Positions 1 to 13,500 of a stretch of 64,000 nt of DNA are shown here, piece by piece. Location: the NCBI RefSeq assembly GCF_050436995.1, contig NC_134756.1:9734001-9798000 (forward strand), written 5' to 3'. Numbering within the stretch: the first letter of the stretch is position 1; each line of letters starts with the position of its first letter. Under the pieces are notes generated by a model. The model searched no databases and was not told where the DNA came from. It was given only the letters and a program-made list of their open reading frames with translations. This DNA comes from Anticarsia gemmatalis (lineage: Eukaryota; Arthropoda; Insecta; Lepidoptera; Erebidae). The position numbers and the translations under genes are program-made.

Positions 1-771
1 CCGTTACCTTCGGTAATGTAAAACGTTAACGAATTCATCTAATACGAGTACTTAGGCAGAATAAAATCCATGTAGCTTTTACTACATACACGAAAGGGAC
101 ATTTAAGTCTTTCATCCAATTTCATCAACTTCGAGGGAACCCAAAAAAGTTTTTAACTGTGTGTGTGTGTGTGCCGAACAAATTTTACGCTTACTCGTCA
201 TTATATTGTCCAAGTATTTGTGTGAAGTCATTAGTAACGTCCTACTCGTTTAGGATTTGTTATATTTTTTCTTTACTTATCCTTTCCTGTATTTCTGGTA
301 ACTTTAAGGATAAGTCGAATACCTATATTACAGAAGTTTTTAACCCAGACTGATTAAACTGTTCTGAATTTTAATCCGCCTCTTTATAGTACTGCATATA
401 GTGCTATGTATATAGGAGAAAGTAAAAGCGCTTCCAGCCATTGTTAGATACATTATAGAGTCTCAGTAAAATCTCATGTTCATTTATAGATCTTATAGTA
501 CCTGGAAGAGATGAGTAGAAGACGAGAACATATTATGCCGTCCCCACCTAGCGTGGAATAAAGGTTTTAGTAGAAAATATATTCTATAGAAATCAAACAC
601 AAATCAAAAACACAATAGCGTTTAAAGTATCAAAATCAACTAAACTACGTTGAAAAGTATCAAGTGCAAATTGTCAAAACCTTTAAAGACTTGATTAAAA
701 GCTCAAGGGTAAAGTGTTTATGAATTCTTAGAACACGACGGATTGCCTCGGACTTGTATTAGGCTACCTTT

Positions 772-870
772 TCACCATAGTTGTGCTATGCTACGTTGCT
801 ATGGATGCGTTTGATATCTTATGATAGCATGTGCTATGGATATGTGCTATGGATGCATGCTATGCGTGAC
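772..870. repeat. Degenerate tandem repeat of a GTGCTATGGAT-like unit
   Basis: GTGCTATG/TGCTATGGAT recurs four or five times (about 783, 798, 831, 844, 857) with irregular spacers. A related CATAGCTGTATAGCAC block lies at about 1098-1114 in opposite sense, so the whole could be one decayed element of about 340 bases. Confidence 0.5.
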
Positions 871-980
871 GCATCGCGCCGCCTTCGCTGATTCCCTTCT
901 ATCGATGCAAGGTATAGCTCGAGCTGCGCATCTACCTCGCAAAGTTTCAAAGAATACTATCGGTGGAAACTGTTAAATAC

Positions 981-1020
981 GCAACCTGCACCGAAACGTT
1001 AGGCATTTTAAGGTAAAATG
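981..1020 (+). repeat. Dispersed repeat, second copy at 56338-56377
   Basis: About 34 of 40 bases agree with the reverse complement of 56338-56377, centred on GCAACCTG..CCGAAA and GCATTTTAAGGTAA. The family is not identified. Confidence 0.55.
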
Positions 1021-2111
1021 ACTGTTCGCGTTAATTCCCGTGTTCTTTTATACATTAAACGGTTATATAGTTTCACAGCTTAGCTATTACATCCTCGCAG
1101 CATAGCTGTATAGCACATTTCTGGTGGAGGGCACCCTTAAAGTTCATATTCCAAGAACGCTAAGATTTGGATCTAAGGAGCTAGTGTTGGATTGAAACGT
1201 TCAGTAATTGACTTCAACTACGTCATACTGTTTGGCATTTCAATCGTGTATTACATGCTTGTTTGTATTGTTTTCACGAATGCAATTCTTGGCACGTCCT
1301 GAAGGTATGCATAAGATTGATTGAATTCTCAAGGAGAATTGGAGTGGTACATTGATATCATATTTCTGCAAAATGCCGTGATTTAATAATGCTTTCCTGC
1401 CCGACGTTTGACCATGACGGCCTGTTTTATTGAAACTATGGTGGTCAATGCGCAGGCAGATAATCTTCTACTCGCTGGGTTATCTTCAAACCATCGTTAA
1501 TTAACAGTCATGGGATATGCTATGTATATTTGTTTAGCTTAATAATTGCAGAGTAGTTAACCACCGTTTGTACAATCAATCGTATAAAAAGTCAATTATA
1601 AATAAAAAAATTAAATAAATTTTATCGATGTTATTTATTATATCGCAACAATTATGGGTAAAAATTACCTTAAATCAAACACGCGCGGATCATTATTATT
1701 TTTTAATTGTTCATATTTTACGATAGTGGTTTAAAATATGATATTAAAAAAGCATTCTCGCCATTTAAACTGGTTTGCGATGCGAAATGAAACATAAAAT
1801 AATAGTTTTTATTTATTTTATTTGTCATTTTCCGATATTCGCACGATCGAGTTAACACTGATTTATTGAATTGGCTGAATCTGTGTTTTCCTTTGCCAAT
1901 TGTTTGAAAGCGATGCAAAATGATCAAAAATCGAAACAAAATAGTGTTGATAGTTGCTTTTGAGAATGTTAACAAACGTTGAAACACAACTCCATTACTT
2001 AGGAATAATTTCTGTTGTCTATGGGAATGTGATAAACTCCGCATTCTTTATCTCTTTTGTTACTAGGAACAGGTACATAGAAAATGTATTGCAATATTTG
2101 CCGGCTAAATA

Positions 2112-2236
2112 AAACCGGCTAAGAAATTTTGTATGAAAATCTGTTAAGCGCCTCTAGCGGGCGACGAAGAACTATTTTGCAGTACATTTTAAATGTCAAA
2201 CTGACGGCACCCGATAGAACCGATTGTAGAATAGCG
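2112..2236 (+). mobile_element. Foldback/MITE family F copy
   Basis: Carries the family hallmarks GCGCCTCTAGCGGGCG and TTTTGCAGTACATTTTAAAT plus AAATTTTGTATGAAAATCTG, shared with 29611-30057 and 50161-50291. No coding capacity. Confidence 0.6.
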
Positions 2237-2960
2237 TTATAGATTTAGTAACTTATTACCAAAAACAAGAAGCTAACATTATTTCATGAAACTATTGTAA
2301 ACAATGTTCAAGTTACGTTGAATTGTCTCATAATTGAAACATGAGGATATTTACATTACTGCGTTTGTCTTAGCTTACACGTTCCTTGTTAATTATTAAA
2401 TTAGATAAATATTTAATTACTCGCATTAATACAGGCTTCCGTTGGTAATTCTAAGGTGTTTCTGAAGATTTTTGAACAGTGTTTGCCAATACATACATAC
2501 GTTCGAAGTCGATTTCAATCTTTGTAAAACTTATCGAACAGGATCCAATATTCTATGGAACAAGTTTTAATAAAATATGACCTTTGCTAAACCACTTTAC
2601 TATATAATAATATAAGAGTGCATGATTCATAATACACATAGAGCTTATTTGCTACTAGATATTATTATGTAATATCGTAAGAAAGCCTGATATTTTGAAA
2701 TAAATTTATAAGGACCCTTGCACACTTTTTCAACGCAACGCGTGTTTAACGCAATTATGACGCATAGCAAACGTTAGACTGCACATAATAATGCCCTTAT
2801 TTTGGCAAAACAGCACCTACACTAGAGCAGGCTACTATTGAACAGTCTTTGTTAAATCTTTTCGATTGAAAGCCTTTAGAATTTCCATAAAATTACACCT
2901 GTAGCCTTTCCTCTAAACCCTGTAGTTCCACAACGATTTATGATGATGTTCGTATGCCGG

Positions 2961-3056
2961 CAGTCGTTACCATGGCAACGGATGATTGGCAATCTCCGAG
3001 CACATCACAGCGATGTTGCCGACCGGTTTTGACGTTGGAATGTTGAACGTCACTTA
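2961..3056. promoter_or_regulatory. Candidate regulatory cluster: X-box, CCAAT box, CRE-like sites
   Basis: GTTACCATGGCAAC at 2966-2979 is a full palindromic match to the RFX-family X-box. ATTGG (reverse CCAAT) follows at about 2984-2988, then TGACGT at about 3030 and AACGTCA at about 3047. The block is GC-richer than its surroundings. It lies 1.3 kb upstream of the first recovered exon, so it could be an enhancer or promoter in or before intron 1. Its function is inference. Confidence 0.4.
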
Positions 3057-4341
3057 GTGCATTTTATTATGGCGTTTGAACTGCTTGATGCATAGGAAAG
3101 CGAAAATAGTTAAGACAAAATAGTTACAGCGTTATTTACATATTGAGAGATGTTTTTCGAAAACAGGTACAGAAACTATATGTGGAATGCACGAAAGATA
3201 AGGAAGTGACAATCGTATTTTACTATAAATTTACCCCCAAATAATAAAATTAATCGGTTATTTCCTTCTTTCATTTATGTTAAAAGGTAGAATGTTACAT
3301 GTGTACTTTTTATTTTGGTAATTAGTTTTTTCTTTTTAGTCTAAAATTAACTTTCTTCTCTCCCATGTTTAAGAGTAAAAGAGCGGGCCTCGTTCCAAGC
3401 GAGTGCACTAAATGACCACAACTTTTATTTAAATTGAATAAGTTTGAGCAATTAAGGTAATTGAGTCAAGTCAAACAAAGGAAAGCCCTGAAGTTTAAGT
3501 ATTCATCACTTTTATGTACACGAATAACGCTACCACGGAAGCACATATTTCAATATAAACTTGATTGAGCCGTATAAAATGTTGCCTGATGGATAAACGC
3601 AGTGAATAAACTTATTAATAACACGTGCTACTCAAATACGGAGCTTTTATTCGATCCTACATATTCTTATTCACTCGGCAACGAGATGAAATTTTAAAAA
3701 TTCTCCATAAAGTTACGGTCAATGACTGACGGGACTGAAATCACATAAATTGGTGCCCGACTACAAAGAAAAATAAAACGTTACATCTCAATTATGGGTT
3801 GCATTCCAATATGAGCTCATTGACACATAACGTAAGGTCGTAAGTGGTATGTGCAAGGGTATTATTATGAGCTTATTCAGTTTAAGTCGGATGCGTCATC
3901 CGAGATCGAAATGTGTGGGTAACAAGGTATCAAGGACGCCAAGTTTTCTTTTTTTATTGTTATGGCCAGACTTTTGGTATGCAAATAAAAAAAAAGATTA
4001 TAATTGTGTTCTCTTTGATCTTTGTTGAATCTGAGATTACGTGATTATTGATTTTGATCGTAATTAATGTTACATAAATGTCTTTGAAATAAAAATACAG
4101 GCGGTGTAATAAATTATTCTTCGCATTATGTTTTTTCATGTGATTGAGTTAATCAAGCCTTGTTGCCTGAGGCTGGTCGGCATTTTATCCGCGTTTTGTC
4201 CTCGCCTCTATTTATATCCTTAAATTTTAATGATCCCATATTTGTAGACCGTGCGAATCGAATTACAAGATCTTTCTAGTAATTAAAATATCTTGAAAAC
4301 CTTTTTTTATCTACAAAAGACAATCTTTAATTTTGTTTCAG

Positions 4342-4592
4342 AATTGGAGATGAAATTCACTAAATTCCCTGAATCAGTGATCGCTCCTCTTGGGGATAAG
4401 GTGACCTTTGAATGTGAAGTGAATGTACCAGGGGAGAGGTTCGTGTGGCGCTGGAAGCCGGACAAGGAAGAGGAGCAGTGGAACGACATAGTGTTTGAAG
4501 AAGAGGGGAGGAAGATAGTCGCGGCGGTGCCTGGCCGAAGCACCAAGCTGGAGGTGGAAGTCACCACGAATATGGAAGTCACTTTGTACCAG
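4342..4592 (+). CDS. ihog: Ihog-type exon A: first Ig domain, N-terminal part
   Basis: The acceptor is a T-rich tract ending TTTCAG at 4341; the donor is CAG|GTTTGT. The exon starts on the second base of a codon, so the preceding unseen exon must end one base into a codon. It encodes residues 1-83, with the Ig B-strand Cys in TFECEV (24), Trp in VWRW (35, 37) and acidic loops. The exon ends just before the partner Cys of Ig1, so the domain is split by an intron. Confidence 0.88.
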
Positions 4593-7500
4593 GTTTGTAA
4601 AAACGCTGTAATTGATGAAGATTTCCCAATACAACGTTGTCATGGCAGTAATATTTGTTAATTAGCACTCATCCTTAGAATATGTATACTTTACCATAAA
4701 ATAAGATGTTAATTAATCTATTGTTTAGTATAGGTGTCGAAACTTCAACAACAAATTGAGTTATTTTTCGAAATTCCAGAAAATATTCCAATAACTTCCT
4801 ACCTGTTTCGGATCAAGTATTTATCGGAATTTTCTTCCTAAAGATAATATTTAGACCGAGAAATCGGTGTGTTCAATCAGTTGTCCAAGTCAACGGTCAA
4901 TAAATCAGACAAGATTAACAATGGGGCCTGCGTGGTACTGCCTCGGTCTCCATTGTCCCATGGGTGTCGTAAAAGGTGACTAAGAGATTACACTGAAGGG
5001 ATGCCCGCTAGCATCCGACTGTTAACTAATAATTGACAATATGTACGCACTTTCTTAATTTATGGGCTTAATCTATTTGTGAAAGAGATTTATGTAGAAA
5101 AATGTATGTTCTTATTGTACAAGCTTCCGTCTTAAGTATTGGCTGCATTTCGATTTCGGATAGTCCAAGTTAATGACCAACTATAATAGTGAGCTTATGT
5201 ACAGTAGAGTTGTCCCATCGTCATGCTATTTAATACGTAGCTAGGGTCAATTTAGGTATAGGAACGTTTATTAAAGGATTTTCTTTAGTCAATTATAAAA
5301 ATAAAACAAAGATCGATCAGAATTAGAAGAATATGCGAATATACTCTAAACATAGAATAACGTAAACATTTGTCTATTTTGCAAAGCAAATCTTGATTTG
5401 GTGGGTGGCCAAGAATCCATTGAATAATTCTGATAAGTTGATAAATCTCTATCAAAATAGCGACTGTCTGCTCAGAAATCTATTATTCTAGTCTGTGATA
5501 GAATCTGTGTCAGCAAAACAAAACGTTAAGGCTCGTCACGTCACGCTTTTCCGATAGCATTCATGTATTCTAGGGTCTTAGGTTTTGCGATTATATCTAT
5601 GTTTTGAATAAGTTATGAGCACGTAAGATAGGGTCGAAAAAAGGCGAGAAGAGATTGGTAGAGCATCAGGTGTGGTCCGTGTAGGCTTCCTCTTTTTTTA
5701 TGGAAAGCATATAATTATTGGTTATATAGGGATACCAAAAAATAAGACTTAATTGAAGACTATAAATAGGCCTGTAGAGGTTACCACGCTAATAGAGAGG
5801 TCGGTAGTTAATAGGCTTTAAAATATTTAGAGATTGTAGTCACTGTAAATTGTAATGGAGAATCATATCGATTCGTATTATAATAGTTTGCTCATGGGTT
5901 AGTCTCTCTCTCATTGCTTCAGGAGATTCTTGCCAGCAGTGGGACAGTTATGCGTTAACTCACTGTAGTTCGTGTTTCCTTTGTAATTTAAAACTATATA
6001 TCCTAATATATTGTATACTAATTCAAATTCTTTTCTTTCCAGTGCGTCATCTGGTACGGAGCAGTAAGTCTGACGTCAGTACCGGCTCGGCTGACAGTGG
6101 CGAGGCTGCACAACTCTCAAGGCAAGATCACGGCCGAAGAACGAGTGATCATCGCACCTGTACAAAATACAATAGTACTGCATTGTAAGGAGCCGGATTC
6201 TGAACCACCTGCTGTATTGTCCTGGTGGAAAGAAGGACCTAAGGTGATTTTTGGTGTTGTTTTTTTGGTTGAGGGAGGTTTGTCCTTGGTCGATGACACC
6301 ATTTCGGCAATTAGAAACATGCTAAAGTAAAGGTTATAGTGAAGAGCTTTTAGTACTGGATAAATTTGCTTTAACTGGATAATTATAGTGAGTATATTTT
6401 TATTAAACCGGATTTCACTATTGTGGAATTTAACGAACATTACGGGTTCACATATTGCTGGTGGAAATCAAAACAAGCAATAGACAAAGAAATTAAAAAA
6501 ATACATAAGTTATATAAATTGGTCTAATTCATAGGAATACCTATGCGTAGGCATTAAAACTGTGTAAATTAGTTTTAAATTATTCTACTAAACCGACAAA
6601 GATCTTAATATTTCGCGAACCTTGTACCGGACCACTAAAAATACCACGATTACAAAGAATCGGATATCTCAAAAGTAATCTGATACAGTCTGGTGCTTAG
6701 ATTGTGAATAGTTGGTTAACTAAATTTAACTCCGCTTTTATCTAACAATCAAAGCATGTTTCAGACTTGTGGCCGCTTTGAGAGTCGATCTGATATGCTC
6801 TTATTTTTAATGAAGTAAGTTTTTTAGTTTACTAAACAAATTGGAGTAAATTTCGGAGAAAGACATTGTTGTGTTAGATGAGTTAGATTAGTCTATTACG
6901 CATTTTGGTTTCCGTGATTTGAGTTGACAGAAAAAAACAAGATCATTCTAATGTTACTAAGTATGGTTAATAGATCTCCGAAATAAAAGACACCTTCATT
7001 TGTTTGGGTGCTTCAAAAAATGTAATACGTTTCGGCGTTTTAATTATTTTCTTTCACGTACTATAAGCATAAGAAAATAGTCTATCTACCTACCACTATC
7101 ATTGCATATCGTTAGTTCTTACAATCGGCATTTAAATGAAAATTTTTCCAGCGTCTTTATTGGAAGCATCATTTCTCCAGAGCATATAAAGAAACTGTCA
7201 AAATATACATGAAATGAAATTCTCAGTCTAATTTGATCTCACATTCAGGAATAAACATATAAGGTTAATTTTCAGAGTAAAAGAAAGCAGATAGAAACTC
7301 CACATGGAGTGCTGGTGATTCACAATGCTACGATAGAAGACAGCGGTCTGTACAGTTGTAGAGCCACCAATGAACTGAGCGGTGACACGCTGGAGGTAGC
7401 TCAGAGAACACATGTCAAAGTGCAGAGGGAGACTAGTAGAGAAGTTCGGTGAGTGATATTTCCAAAGGAGTATTTTGTAAGTCCTATTCTGCAGTAAACG

Positions 7501-10500
7501 TGCGATTTTTGAAATGCAATTGACTGTAACACGCTTATAAAAATGTGGGTCGATAACCGAATGAACGTAATAATCAGTCGCATAATAATATCCTACAAAG
7601 ATAGTATGTTTTCCTTCCACAGAATCACAATTAAAAGTAGACGTTTGCATTCATTTAATTCCTGAAATATCATAAATACCATTAAATAATTTTTCACAGC
7701 TGTTCATTGTATAGTTTCTTTACACCAGTCCCCATAACCACTAAATCATTACGTACTCATATTATTCACACTTGACACTGTTTCTAAAGCCTACTATTAA
7801 AGTTTTTTTCAACCCAGGTTCTTGGAAACAAAAGACTACGTAGGAGTAGAAGACAGCGAAGGAGTACTGACGATGCCAGTGAAGCCTAATGAAGCGTTAC
7901 GACTATGGTGCGGCGCCGTCAGTACTCCGCCGCCCAATATCAGCTGGAGTCTGGAGGGAGAAGGCACGTTGAAGGCTCATAATAATGAGAATATGCTGCT
8001 GATATCGCCTTTTACACCAGAAAATGAGGTGAGTGAGAAGTGGATTATTCGTATATTGTAACTTTTAATCTTTCGGACAGGCCAGTCCGATAGCCACCAC
8101 CACAATTTTCTTAGTTAGAGGTTATTGTGTTCTTGAAGATCCTTTACTGTCTTCAAAGTCCTTATTTTTTTAATACGACAAAGCTCATTTAAATAAAATG
8201 CTTAGCAATTTCAGACAGTAATTACATTATTTTCACGGGCTTGAAAATTGGTTTTAAATATTTGATTAGTGTAATAAACTAATAATAAAGACTGCAGCCT
8301 TTACAATTTTAAAGCCGTCCTCTAAAGATAGATCTTGCTACAGCCACGAGTGCAACTATCTATTTGTAATATTTACTCATACAGATCCTTGATCTCTTCT
8401 CCCAGGGCATATACTCCTGCGTGGCCAACGGTATCCGTCGCTCCTGGAAGGTGGTAGCCCTCCAGCCTCCTCGATGGGAGGGCAACGTGTCAGTCTCTAG
8501 ACCAAACGAAGGAGGAAAGGCACATGTCACCTGTGGGAATTCCTTTGGGCAACCGAAACCTGAAGTCTACTGGGTACTGAATGCTGAGATCTTAAAGAAT
8601 GAACAGGGAATCAAGACTAATGGTAAGTTCAAAGAACCATTTTTATTTTACTTTTTTTTTTATCTTTACATCCATATTTTAATTCGCAATATACTTAATT
8701 GGTTATGAAACGAATTTATGCTACCATACAGTGTGTTGTTTTTTTCAATCCAAGTGTAGCAAGAGCTTCATTTACGACTTTCTTTTGACATTGATGTATA
8801 TTGTTGACCATTGTGCTCATAGTAGCTCATTTAATGACATTTTTCATTAACCTGTATCTGTATATTGTGTATCTCAGACACGGACCTGTACATCGAGCAC
8901 GTGCAGAAGAAGCACGCAGGCATCGTGCAGTGCTTCGCGTGCAACACTCTGGGCTGCGCGTACGGCGCCGCCATGCTCAGTGTCGTGCCCATACAGATCA
9001 CTGACCAGGTATACCTTATGAACTACTTTTATTTTGAGACTAGCTTATGTCCGCGTCTTCGATTGAGTTGTAATTTTGTGGATATTATACCATATTGCGT
9101 GAATTTTTTACCTCCAAAAATTAACACCATCAGATTTTTTATATTAGAATGGGCTTTGATTAGAAGATGACTTGTGTCATCCTGTAATCATCCAAAATTA
9201 TACTATCACAACTGTGGTCACAACAAACTGTTCCAAAAATTGCTGATTTAGTCATTTCTTTTCACAGGACTATCCAGTAGAAACCCCCAAGACGAGGTAT
9301 CCAGTCCAACCACCTAAAAGGCACAACAGGAAGAACCCACGAAAACATAAAGGTAAAGGGTAATTAATAATGAAATCGATGAAAATAAATGAAGAATAAC
9401 AATGCTCAAATAAGATATTTGAATGTTTGTTTGTTCCAGCTGTCATGATACCACCATCTCGGCCAAATGTGACGAGACTGAGTGACGAAAGTGTCATGGT
9501 GACGTGGTCCCATGAAAACCAGGGAATGCCCATCAGATTTTTTAAGGTAAAACTTTATTACGTTATGATGAACTTATACAACAGACCGATCGATTTCTCC
9601 ATGTAAATTTAAATTATTTTATATTTTCGTTTACATTATTTTATTAATTACCCTAAAATATTTATTTTCTAAATGATACTATGATATCTTCATATATTCA
9701 ACTGTATGCAAATTATAAAAAATACATATATACAAAATTTCATAATATAATTTCAATTACTGTAATATGTTAAGTGAAATTGAAATAATAATATGTTTAT
9801 TGTTGTTATTTTATATACATCGTATATAAATAAATCACATCAATATTTAATCCATCAAAATCAATCTGATTGCCGGTGCATTGGTGCAATGTACCATAGC
9901 CATTGCATCATACAAGCCGTCTTATTTGTTTGTCATTATACTGCTAGACGAATACCGTACTATGGTCTAACAAGTATAGAGCCTTGTATGAAATTATCGC
10001 TACTGGCGGAGTTGTACCAAATTCAGAATTAAGAATGTCAGTGACCCGCAGGCTTATGCACCTGATGATGGTTTCTAAGATACGGTCTCTTATTTTTTCA
10101 GAATAACTATAATCTTATATAAAATAAATAAATCGCCACTGAGCGTAAAATTCAACAACGGCTCAACCAATTCGACATATTATTTTTGTAAAATTGTCTT
10201 TAAAACAAGGGAGAGGTTTTTATGGGGAAGAAAACAACAAATAAAACAAAGGAAATTTGTGAAAGAAGTTGCGCGGGTCATCTATGTAGTTATTAATAAT
10301 AATCAAGATAATTCGGGCACGCCAAGGTCGAACTATAATAGAAAACTAAGTGTAATTGACATATTTATTCAAGTGAACATCGATAATAATAATATTTCAA
10401 TTCGCTGTATTTATCCAAATAACAATCAAGTTTTGATAGAACTTAGTTATGTAATTATAACGAGAATCAATGATAACAATTAATATCAAGAAACTAGGAC

Positions 10501-13500
10501 TGAGATAACATCTACTTGAAACACCTTAATTACTACTTAGAAATTGTGTCGAGTGTCTCCGATAATTCCTTTAATTGTATTATTCAATACGCGTACTCAC
10601 ATAAAAACCTACAACCGAGTAATTATTGAGAACTAGCTTCAAACCACGACTTCGTCCGCGTGGACCGGAAAGATTTCCGGGGATAAAAAGTATCACATGT
10701 GTTAATTCAAGTTATAAGCTATGAGTGCACCAAATTTCATTCAAACCCGTCTAGTAGCTTTTCCGTGAAAGAGTAACAAAAATCGATCCATAATTACAAA
10801 CTTTCGCATTTATTATATGAGTAAGATATTACTGTTGGCTCTTTCTCTTACAAAGAACCAATAAGATTACTGCTTCATGTATCTACAGCCACAATTAATA
10901 TGGTTAGCTGTACAAACCACAACCCAGGTGTAATGTACCTACGGGAACCACATAAACATTGGAATCTATGAAAATGGAACTTAACTACCATGGTAATGGT
11001 GAGGTGACTATATCAGTCATTGTACGACAACCACAATCAATACGAACAAGTAGAGTAAAGCAATTTTAAAGGAAGCAAAATAAGCTGATTTTCCTTGACC
11101 TAATATCTCCGCAGTCTGCAAGCCCCATAACTTGAACTCTTAAATAAAATTCGTCAAAGAGAGAGCGGACTAAGTAAGGAGGTTTTTATTAGACGTTGCT
11201 TTTGGCTTGTTCCTTGTTTGAATGCGGGGAAAGTTAGCGTTTTATGCGTTTTTGTTGCCGAGCCGAAACTCTACTCAACTCTATGTAGTCATTGAAATGA
11301 ACGATTTGTTCAAATTGCCAAGGGTTTGTATACTCGAAGTTCCTTGCAGTAAATATTGGGGAAATAGGTCGATTGAGTTACTTGACTGATTGATTTGACC
11401 TTATAATTATAGACTGAGCTGGTTGAGGCCTAGTGGTTACGTATACCAGGCTTAGGTATTTAGAAGATATTTAATTACAAGTTAAGTTTTCCATTTCAAT
11501 TTTGAACTCTATATTACAAATTGACTACCGCTAGACTATTGGTTTAGGTAAAGGACTACAAAACTTATAATTGATTAGGCTGAGTACGAATCTGTGCAAT
11601 GTCCTAAAATTATGATTTTAGGAATAGAGTAAAACTAGTAATCTTGTAACTATACATATATTTCAACTTGACTAAATGTACTCTGATTCTAATATCTAAA
11701 CAATTTTTATTTATATTACATAACGTTGGACCTCCTTCTACAGATATTCCGAATCTCCTTTAGCAACAGTAATCTACATTCTATCTCGAGTACTATTATG
11801 TGCAAAGTACATTAGCAGCTAAGTATCTAAACAATGCAAATAATGCATACTCTTCGCCACATTACCGAGTGCATTAAGGACCGTGTGGTTTACCTAAGTG
11901 CTTTTACTGAACAAATAATTTATGTCATTAATTGTTTAGTTTAAACAGAAATCGTACTAATTAGAAACATAAAAGTGGTTTAAGGTCATACTGAATATGT
12001 AAAGTTGGACATTCTTTTTGGGTTATACTTTCCGTGGTTCACGATCCATTTAAGTATTGAGATGCAACAAACAGATTATAACTTTAATATTTGTCTGAAA
12101 CATTAATATGAGTCAATGTCACCAGTCACGTTTCAATCAATGGCCTGCCGGTTTAAAAATCAGCCCTTAAGTTAAAGAAATGTGATGACCCCGGATTGTG
12201 AAATATCTACGGTGTTTTCTTATGAATTAACCTTGCATTTATGTTTTAAATTTACATTTAAGTTATCTAATATTTTTATCAACTGTGGTCGAGTGGTTTT
12301 CGACAATATTCACTTTAAAAAAGAAAAATGGCGCAAGCTTATATTAAATTGAACGCATAATAATTTTATTAAGCGAGCACGTCCAAGTGTCAATCATGCA
12401 CTCGGTTGACAGTATCCAAAGTCGGCCGCATTTAAATTTAATTTGTGCAATTAAAATTGTGCCAGTATTTTAATAAGTACGTTTTTTATTTATACAGGTA
12501 CAGTACAGGGAGGTGAGCAACTCGAGCAACGTGCAGTGGAACACAGCCAACCAGTACATACAATCATACATACACTCGTGCCAGATAGACGGACTCACTC
12601 CTGGCAAATATTACAAGTTTGTACAAATAATTATTTTTACTTTGATCACTTTCGCGTTGCTAAGTAACAACAGAAGCGCGGCGCTGAGGTTAAGCTACGC
12701 TTGTCTAGGTAGTTCTGTGGATGGGTGACCGGTGACGGTAGATGTTATACATACCGAGAGACTGATGATAATGACTTTCACGTTGCATATTCATTGTCTA
12801 ACGTTATAAGGGAATGAGTGCGAATATGAATTTTACTTTGAATTGCTTGAGGTTACAGCGCCTCTTACATTGACCGTGGTCAGTCTGTAAACAATCCAGA
12901 GAAAAATGCATGTTCACGTATAATATTAACTTTCTTTTAACTACATTCGTGTTAATTGTGGTTCAATGCCGGAGTTAAAACCTTTTTTTACTGCAGAGCG
13001 ATTCTTTACTACTAAATTTAAAATTTTCTTCAAAATTAGTTCCGAAAATTTCTGGTGGAGGCGCTGATCAGATATTTATATAAAGTTGCCAGTCGAATCA
13101 ATCTGCTATAGCCCCATTACTCACTGTAAAGAAAAATTAAGCACTTTAGGAAACAAGAAGAATATTAGTTTGAAATATAGGCTACTCTTGTTTATTTAAC
13201 AATGAATAAATTTCTTCAAACTTTAAGTACAGTTGACATCTATGACGCAATTTTATTGGTCTTCACTTTAGTTTCAGATGTTATTACTTTGAATTATGTT
13301 ACTGTTTGTTTAAAATTGCCGTAGTTATACAGAGTTACTTAATCATCTTTACATTTAGTTTGAAAGTCTTAAATAACATTTATTACTACAGGAGAATATC
13401 TAGTTAGTTACCATTTCATATTTTAAAATATACATTTATCATGTCCTACACGAGACGTACTCTTGTCGGTCATAAGTGCACACTAAGCGGCGTATAAATT

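Larger units (their letters stand above)
1..4341. other. ihog: Upstream or first-intron DNA
   Basis: No exon could be supported here. The stretch is AT-rich and holds a short GT run (158-173), dispersed repeats at about 772-1020 and 2112-2236, and a candidate regulatory cluster at 2961-3056. The missing signal-peptide exon of the downstream gene must end one base into a codon; the short ATG frames I tried either lack a hydrophobic core, hit a stop, or have a donor in the wrong phase. Confidence 0.6.

Noticed and set aside
158..173. GT microsatellite of note
   Set aside because: Only about eight GT units; ordinary low-complexity sequence.
159..353. Frame with a hydrophobic C-terminal half (FSLLILSCIS) ending in an in-phase donor, a candidate first exon
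   Set aside because: It has no ATG; the frame opens only at a GTG in a GT repeat. Phase fits, but no translation start can be named.
1718..2044. 108-codon minus-strand frame
   Set aside because: AT-rich composition, no motif, no splice or promoter support.
3867..4028. ATG frame with a hydrophobic run (PSFLFLLLWPDFWYA) as the ihog signal-peptide exon
   Set aside because: The usable GT sites after the hydrophobic run give the wrong phase, or a stop at the junction with 4342. The run comes from a T-rich tract.
4128..4230. Short ATG frame (MFFHVIELIK...) just upstream of exon A as a leader exon
   Set aside because: The one phase-matching GT (after 4197) is a poor donor and creates a TAA at the junction.
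7228..7650. 140-codon minus-strand frame
   Set aside because: It is antisense to exon C of the ihog-type gene and has no motif of its own.
12673..12735. Functional 5S rRNA gene
   Set aside because: Only the 3' half phrases are present; no full 120-base gene or terminator T run is seen.
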